A DNA stretch of 19,594 nt. Source: an uncultured Clostridia bacterium. GTDB lineage: Bacteria > Bacillota > Clostridia > Christensenellales > UBA1242. The translations under genes and the position numbers were made by a program. Below the pieces are notes generated by a model. It ran no database searches, had not been told where the DNA came from, and worked only from the letters and a program-made list of their open reading frames with translations. The number at the start of each line of letters is the position of its first letter. The stretch's first letter is position 1. Shown here one piece after another: positions 14,946-19,594 of this stretch. Location of the stretch: positions 1 to 19,594 of the forward strand of contig CAKVEY010000009.1 in NCBI GenBank assembly GCA_934746185.1, read 5' to 3'.

Positions 14946-16915
14946 TATTTTTCTCCTAATAATTTTTTAAGTTCTTTTATTTCTTCCCTATATTTAATTG
15001 CTTTTTCAAAATCAAGTTCTTTACTAGCTGTTTGCATTAAACCTTTTAATAATTCTATTTTTTTAGGAATTTCTTTTAAATTGATTTTTTCAACGCTAGT
15101 ATCAACCTTTTTAGCAATTTCCAAAGTATTTTTAACATCTTTTATAATTGTTTTAGGCACTATATGATGCTCTTTATTGTATGCCATTTGTATTTTTCGT
15201 CGTCTTTCAGTTTCATCTATTGCTTTTTTCATACTTTTTGTAATAGTGTCTGCATACATAATTACTTTTGCTTCACTGTTTCTTGCAGCCCTTCCTATTG
15301 TTTGAATTAAAGATGTTTCACTTCGCAAAAATCCTTCCTTATCGGCATCTAATATTGCAACTAACATAACTTCGGGAATATCTAGTCCTTCACGAAGAAG
15401 ATTTATTCCAACTATAACTTCAATTTCGCCTAACCTTAGTTGATTTATTATATCTATTCTTTCTAATGTGTCAATTTCCGAATGAAGATATTTAACTTTT
15501 ATTCCATAATCTAATAAATATCCCGTTAATGCTTCACTCATTTTTTTAGTTAGAGTTGTAACTAAAACTCTTCCATTTTTTTCTTTAACTAAATTTATTT
15601 GTGAAATTAAATCATCAATCTGTCCTTCAATTTTTCTTACTTCAACTTCTGGGTCTAATAGCCCTGTTGGCCTTATTATTTGCTCGGCAACATTGCCTGC
15701 TTGTTTTAATTCGTATTCACCGGGAGTAGCCGACACATAGATAACTTGTCCTAACTTTTGATTAAATTCGTCAAAAGTAAGTGGACGGTTATCAAAACTT
15801 GATTTTAATCTAAAACCATATTCTACTAAATTAACTTTACGACTTCTATCTCCGTTATACATCGCTCTAATTTGTGGAATTGTTATATGACTTTCGTCTA
15901 TAAAAAGCACAAAATTTTTGTTGAAATAATCAAGTAAAGTGTAAGGTGGTTCACCAACATTTCTTCCGTCAAAATAACGCGAGTAGTTTTCAATTCCGTT
16001 GCAATATCCCATTTCTCGCATCATTTCAATATCATAACTTGTTCGTTGTTTTAATCTTTCAGCTTCTAAAAGTTTTCCTTGTTTCATCATATCTTCAACT
16101 TCAATTTCAGCATCGTGCTCAATCGTTTTTAAAACATTCAACAATTTTTCACTGCCAACTGCGTAGTGGCTTGCAGGATAAATTGCAACGTGATTTAATC
16201 TTGAAATAACTTTTCCTGTAACAAAATCAACTTCACTAATTTGCTCTATCTCATCGCCAAAAAACTCAATTCTATATGCAGTATCGCTTGAATAAGCAGG
16301 TATAACTTCAACTATATCTCCACGAACTCTAAAAGTCGCACGAGTAAAATCAACATCATTTCTTTCATACTGAATATTAACAAGTCGTTTAACTAACTCA
16401 TCTCTATCCATCTTATCACCAGGGCGCATAGAAATTTGAAGACCCGAATATTCTTCTGGGCTACCTAAACCATATATGCACGAAACAGACGAAACAACAA
16501 TAGTGTCGTTTCTTTCTAAAAGCGAACAAGTTGCACTGTGGCGAAGTTTATCTATATCGTCATTTATGCTCATATCTTTTTCTATATAAGTATCACTTGA
16601 AACAATATATGCTTCTGGTTGATAATAATCGTAATAAGACACAAAAAATTCTACCCTATTGTTAGGAAAAAATTCACGAAATTCGTTACATAATTGTGCT
16701 GCTAAGGTTTTATTATGAGCAAGCACTAAAACAGGACGATTTAATTTTTCAATAATTTTTGCCATAGTGTAAGTTTTACCACTGCCAGTAACACCTAACA
16801 AAACTTGACTTTTTAAACCATCTTCAATACCTTCAACTAAACTTTCAATCGCTTTTGGTTGGTCGCCACTAGGTTGAAATTTACTAACTACTTCAAACTT
16901 ATGAGAATAATCCAT
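14945..16915 (-). CDS. uvrB: Excinuclease ABC subunit B
   Basis: 656 residues from the ATG at 16913-16915. UvrB is the helicase-like damage-verification subunit that UvrA loads and UvrC binds. Motifs (numbered from this start): GVTGSGKT Walker A (41-48), the damage-probing beta-hairpin YYDYYQPEAYI (about 94-104), IDESHITIPQ (DESH at 339-342), IGRAARN, and a C-terminal UVR/UvrC-binding motif (about 620-656). The frame extends six codons upstream to another ATG (16931-16933), but family members begin about five residues before the FxxVSxxxPxGDQP block, as this start does. An extended -10 also overlaps the upstream codons. Neither ATG has a Shine-Dalgarno sequence. First gene of the uvrB-uvrA operon; no LexA-type operator was recognised with confidence in the short upstream region. 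Confidence 0.97.
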   Translation of the reverse strand: MDYSHKFEVVSKFQPSGDQPKAIESLVEGIEDGLKSQVLLGVTGSGKTYTMAKIIEKLNRPVLVLAHNKTLAAQLCNEFREFFPNNRVEFFVSYYDYYQPEAYIVSSDTYIEKDMSINDDIDKLRHSATCSLLERNDTIVVSSVSCIYGLGSPEEYSGLQISMRPGDKMDRDELVKRLVNIQYERNDVDFTRATFRVRGDIVEVIPAYSSDTAYRIEFFGDEIEQISEVDFVTGKVISRLNHVAIYPASHYAVGSEKLLNVLKTIEHDAEIEVEDMMKQGKLLEAERLKQRTSYDIEMMREMGYCNGIENYSRYFDGRNVGEPPYTLLDYFNKNFVLFIDESHITIPQIRAMYNGDRSRKVNLVEYGFRLKSSFDNRPLTFDEFNQKLGQVIYVSATPGEYELKQAGNVAEQIIRPTGLLDPEVEVRKIEGQIDDLISQINLVKEKNGRVLVTTLTKKMSEALTGYLLDYGIKVKYLHSEIDTLERIDIINQLRLGEIEVIVGINLLREGLDIPEVMLVAILDADKEGFLRSETSLIQTIGRAARNSEAKVIMYADTITKSMKKAIDETERRRKIQMAYNKEHHIVPKTIIKDVKNTLEIAKKVDTSVEKINLKEIPKKIELLKGLMQTASKELDFEKAIKYREEIKELKKLLGEK

Positions 16916-16921
16916 ATATGT

Positions 16922-16930
16922 ATTATAACA
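16922..16930 (-). promoter_or_regulatory. Extended -10 promoter of uvrB
   Basis: Minus-strand TGTTATAAT is an extended -10 (TGn plus a perfect TATAAT at 16922-16927). The position 17 bases upstream (16945-16950) reads TTCCTA, a poor -35, as is common with extended -10 promoters. Six bases separate the hexamer from the chosen uvrB ATG, so +1 falls at the start codon. Confidence 0.6.
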
Positions 16931-16935
16931 CATAT

Positions 16936-16967
16936 AAAAAAAATTAGGAATTATTCTTCCTAATTTT
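16936..16967 (-). terminator. Terminator of the gatB-rpoZ-priA operon
   Basis: An 11-base stem (AAAATTAGGAA at 16940-16950, TTCCTAATTTT at 16957-16967) with a 6-base loop is followed on the minus strand by a run of T. It lies about 30 bases past the priA stop and its T run abuts the uvrB promoter. Confidence 0.75.
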
Positions 16968-16996
16968 ATTTTTTATTTAAAGTTTTTTGCTCTTTT

Positions 16997-19180
16997 TTAA
17001 CTTAAATTTTGGGGGTCAAGTTCAACAAAAGATATTACGTCTTTATTATATAATTTTTTATTTATTTCAAATAGTTTTGTTATAATTTCGTTTGCTGTTT
17101 CGTTATTTAGTCGCATTAATATTTGATATCTAAATTGTCTTTTTGCTCGTTTTATAGGGCTTTTCATTGCTCCTAAATATATAAATTTAGTTGTATCTTC
17201 GTTTTTTATTTCAACTACTTGCCTATAAAATTCACCAATAAAATCTTTTACTTTTTCTTCATTCTCGCTACACGCTAAAACTCTTACAATTTTTGAAAAT
17301 GGTGGAAAATGCGTAACTTTTCGTAAATTTATTTCTTTTTCATAAAATTTCTCATAATTGTTTTGTTTAACACACGAATATACAAAATGTCGTGGCATAT
17401 AGGTTTGTAAAACAACTTCACCTTCAAGTTCAGTTCTACCTGCCCTGCCTGAAACTTGCGTTAATAAGTTAAAAGTTCGGTCTGTTGAACGGAAATCTGC
17501 ATAATGTAAACTTAAATCAGCATCTATAATTCCTACTAAACTAACACTATTAAAATTATGCCCTTTTGCTATCATTTGAGTTCCAACTAAAATTGCAGGT
17601 TTTGTATTATTGAATTCTTCAATTATGTTAATATGTGCATTTTTTGTGCTTGTGGAATCGTTGTCCATTCTAAAAACTTTTACATTAGGGAACAAACTTT
17701 TTAGTTTTTCTACTACTTGCTCTGTTCCTATTGCACCTTTACGAATGTTATCGCTACCACAAACTGGGCATTTAGTTAAAACTTTATATCTATTGCCACA
17801 ATAATGGCACTTTAATTTGTCGTCTTCTTTATGATAAACTAAACTTACATCGCAATCTTCACATTTTGGAACATAACCACAATCAAGACATCTTAAAAAA
17901 GATGTATATCCCCTACGATTTAAAAAGATTAAGGCTTGTTCTTTTTTGTTAATACAATTAACTAATTTCATTTGCAACAATTTTGAAAACATACTAGAAT
18001 TGCCCATTCTTAGTTCTAATAACATATCAACAATATTTATTTCAGGAAGTTTTTTTGCAACAGCACGATTTTTCATTTCAATTAATTTAAGTTTTCCATT
18101 TTGAGCATTAAAATAACTTTCTATTGATGGCGTTGCACTGCCTAAAATTAATTTAGCATTGTTATAGTCGCACCTAAAACTTGCAATTTCTTTTGCGTTA
18201 TATCGTGGATTATTTTCGCTATAATAACTACCATCGTGCTCTTCATCAATAATAACTACGCCTAAATTTTCAGTTGGTGCAAATATTGCACTTCGTGCAC
18301 CTATTACAACTTTTGCTTCGCCACGCTTTATTTTTAGCCATTCATCTAATTTTTCTCCACTAGAAAGTCCACTATGAATTATTGCAACATTTTCACCAAA
18401 AACCGAAGTAAAGCGCTTGAATAATTGTGGAGTTAAACCAATTTCTGGGACTAATAAAATAGCTGATTTACCATTTTTTAAAACATTTTTGATAACTTCT
18501 ATATACACTTCGGTTTTACCACTAGCAGTAACCCCAAAAAGCAAAAATTTGTTATTATTACTATTTAAAATATTATCAACAGCATTTTGTTGTTCTTTTG
18601 TTAAAGTTATATTATTTTTAGTTAAATTTGTAAAGTTATATGGTTTTCGATTTTCTTTTGTAGAAAAAACTTCTAAAACGCCTTTTTTGATTAAAGTTTT
18701 AACGCTACTTGGTGAAAAATTTTTATTCAACTTTTCTAAACTTATAATGTTTAAGTTTAAAAACTCTAATATTTTTAACTGATTTTCATTAAATTTAAAG
18801 TTAGATAAGTTTACATTTTCGTTTAGTTTTACAAATCTAACAAACTTTTCTTTTACATTTTTTCTAACGCTACTAGGAATAAACAAACGCATACAATCGG
18901 CATATCGCAAATTATATGTTTTAATTAAATATTCCATTAACGCAATATTTTCGTCATTTAGATATGAAAAAACATCTAAACTCTTAATTATTGTTTTAAG
19001 TTTAGATGAATCGTAATCTGTATTATCTTTTATTTTTAAAATATATCCCTCTTTGGTAAAATTGGCAAAAGGTACTAACACTCTTTGACCAACTTTTAAA
19101 TTTTGATTATCTGGAAGAATATAGTCAAAAATTTTATCTACATTAGAATTTAAAATATCTACTATAACTTCGGCTATCAT
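16997..19180 (-). CDS. priA: Primosomal protein N' (replication restart helicase PriA)
   Basis: 727 residues, a normal length. PriA binds stalled replication forks and reloads the replicative helicase. The N-terminal DNA-binding region begins IAEVIVDILNSNVDKIFDY. Walker A is GVTASGKTEVY (216-226), with DEEH (312-315), and the PriA block SYYSENNPRYNAKEIA follows. The eight zinc cysteines are all present (431, 434, 440, 443, 458, 461, 471, 474). Later blocks such as GTEQVVEKL, VGTQMIAKGHNF and QVSGRAGR complete the helicase. The ATG comes 2 bases after the rpoZ stop with no clear Shine-Dalgarno sequence, so translation is probably coupled to rpoZ. The rpoZ-priA order is widespread in Bacillota. 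Confidence 0.97.
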   Translation of the reverse strand: MIAEVIVDILNSNVDKIFDYILPDNQNLKVGQRVLVPFANFTKEGYILKIKDNTDYDSSKLKTIIKSLDVFSYLNDENIALMEYLIKTYNLRYADCMRLFIPSSVRKNVKEKFVRFVKLNENVNLSNFKFNENQLKILEFLNLNIISLEKLNKNFSPSSVKTLIKKGVLEVFSTKENRKPYNFTNLTKNNITLTKEQQNAVDNILNSNNNKFLLFGVTASGKTEVYIEVIKNVLKNGKSAILLVPEIGLTPQLFKRFTSVFGENVAIIHSGLSSGEKLDEWLKIKRGEAKVVIGARSAIFAPTENLGVVIIDEEHDGSYYSENNPRYNAKEIASFRCDYNNAKLILGSATPSIESYFNAQNGKLKLIEMKNRAVAKKLPEINIVDMLLELRMGNSSMFSKLLQMKLVNCINKKEQALIFLNRRGYTSFLRCLDCGYVPKCEDCDVSLVYHKEDDKLKCHYCGNRYKVLTKCPVCGSDNIRKGAIGTEQVVEKLKSLFPNVKVFRMDNDSTSTKNAHINIIEEFNNTKPAILVGTQMIAKGHNFNSVSLVGIIDADLSLHYADFRSTDRTFNLLTQVSGRAGRTELEGEVVLQTYMPRHFVYSCVKQNNYEKFYEKEINLRKVTHFPPFSKIVRVLACSENEEKVKDFIGEFYRQVVEIKNEDTTKFIYLGAMKSPIKRAKRQFRYQILMRLNNETANEIITKLFEINKKLYNKDVISFVELDPQNLS

Positions 19181-19182
19181 AA

Positions 19183-19374
19183 CTAATCGCTAGCAACAAT
19201 TTTGCCTGTATAAACTTCGTTTGCTGCAATAGAAATTTCGTTTTCTTTGCTTTCAACATTTTCTATTAAATTCTTTTTTTGAATTTCATTTGCTCTACGA
19301 GCAACTAGGTTACAAAGTTTATATTTGTTACCTACTTTATCTACTAATTCTTCTACTGGTGGTTCTAATAACAT
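19183..19374 (-). CDS. rpoZ: DNA-directed RNA polymerase omega subunit
   Basis: 63 residues, typical for a small Bacillota omega. Family features are the VGNKYKLCNLVARRANEI helix near the middle (family YxLvxxxAKRAR) and a C-terminal EISIAANEVYTGKI (family KPVxIAxEEIxxGKI). Omega assists assembly of beta-prime into RNA polymerase. AAGGAG (19381-19386) precedes the ATG by 6 bases and overlaps the gatB stop; priA starts 2 bases after the rpoZ stop. The protein is short and diverged, but its position directly before priA strengthens the assignment. Confidence 0.88.
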   Translation of the reverse strand: MLLEPPVEELVDKVGNKYKLCNLVARRANEIQKKNLIENVESKENEISIAANEVYTGKIVASD

Positions 19375-19384
19375 AAATATCTCC

Positions 19385-19594
19385 TTATTTTAAATTTTCC
19401 TTAATTAATTTTGTTACAACATCAGGTTTTGCTCTTCCTTTACTTGCTTTCATAACTTGTCCCATAAAGAAAGTCATTGTTCTTTCGTTGCCGTTTTTAT
19501 AGTCTTCAACTGCTTTTGGATTATTATTAATAACTTCTTTTACTCTTTCTAAAATTTCGTCTTCGTTATTATTAATTTTAATATTTAATCTTTC
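19385..19594 (-). CDS. gatB: Aspartyl/glutamyl-tRNA amidotransferase subunit B, C-terminal part
   Basis: The last 69 residues of a protein running in from the right edge, read in frame from base 19594 to the TAA at 19385-19387. The sequence contains NNPKAVEDYKNGNERTM and FFMGQVMKASKGRAKPDVV, the tail domain of GatB (family NPKxVxDYxxGKxKAxGFLVGQVMKxTKGxANPxxV). GatCAB converts Glu-tRNA-Gln and Asp-tRNA-Asn to the amide forms. The related YqeY domain is the alternative, but the DYxxG and GQVMKxxKGxAxP pattern fits GatB better. The stop codon overlaps the rpoZ Shine-Dalgarno sequence (TAAGGAG), which indicates co-transcription. Confidence 0.88.
   Translation of the reverse strand, partial: ERLNIKINNNEDEILERVKEVINNNPKAVEDYKNGNERTMTFFMGQVMKASKGRAKPDVVTKLIKENLK

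Overview
The window is about 19.6 kb of very AT-rich bacterial DNA (roughly 25-30% GC by eye). TGA is used as an ordinary stop (for example at 3146-3148 and 10071-10073), so the Mycoplasma code does not apply. Gene content points to a low-GC Bacillota chromosome, most likely an uncultured Clostridia-type lineage: AAGGAG-type ribosome binding sites, consensus sigma-A-like promoters, an rpoZ-priA pair, a uvrB-uvrA operon, a SpoVB/MurJ-like flippase and a YetF (DUF421)-DUF4363 pair. The exact taxon cannot be read from the sequence. I see no phage, insertion sequence, CRISPR array, tRNA or rRNA.

Layout. 1-3898 is all minus strand: the 5' part of a Nudix hydrolase gene, a Ppx/GppA-fold protein with degenerate active sites, an RnfC-like protein that has lost its cofactor motifs, and two half-size TauE/SafE genes. 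4003-7245 (plus) encodes a 1080-residue surface protein with a signal sequence, four copies of a beta-rich module, one C-terminal membrane helix and a long charged cytoplasmic tail. 7427-7738 (minus) is a small double-LysM protein without a signal peptide, divergent from a plus-strand cluster at 7791-10459 (SpoVB/MurJ-like flippase, YetF-like protein, DUF4363 protein). 10624-19594 is all minus strand and is housekeeping: cysS, uvrA, uvrB, priA, rpoZ and the 3' end of gatB. Read in the direction of transcription this is gatB-rpoZ-priA, terminator, uvrB-uvrA, terminator, cysS.

How the genes work together. UvrA and UvrB are the damage-recognition half of nucleotide excision repair and overlap by one base. 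PriA (replication restart), omega (RNA polymerase) and GatB (tRNA amidotransferase) are packed so tightly that the rpoZ Shine-Dalgarno sequence overlaps the gatB stop. The flippase, YetF-like, DUF4363 and LysM genes look like an envelope or spore-associated group. The surface protein could connect the outside of the cell to a cytoplasmic coiled coil.

Most interesting: (i) several genes without a Shine-Dalgarno sequence have a -10 hexamer 5-6 bases before the ATG, which suggests leaderless mRNAs (RnfC-like gene, uvrB, flippase gene); (ii) two neighbouring genes appear to encode pseudoenzymes of well-known families; (iii) the surface protein is undescribed as far as I can tell; (iv) the LysM and flippase promoters appear to interlock in one 30-bp element. 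I found no convincing new multi-gene defence or metabolic system.
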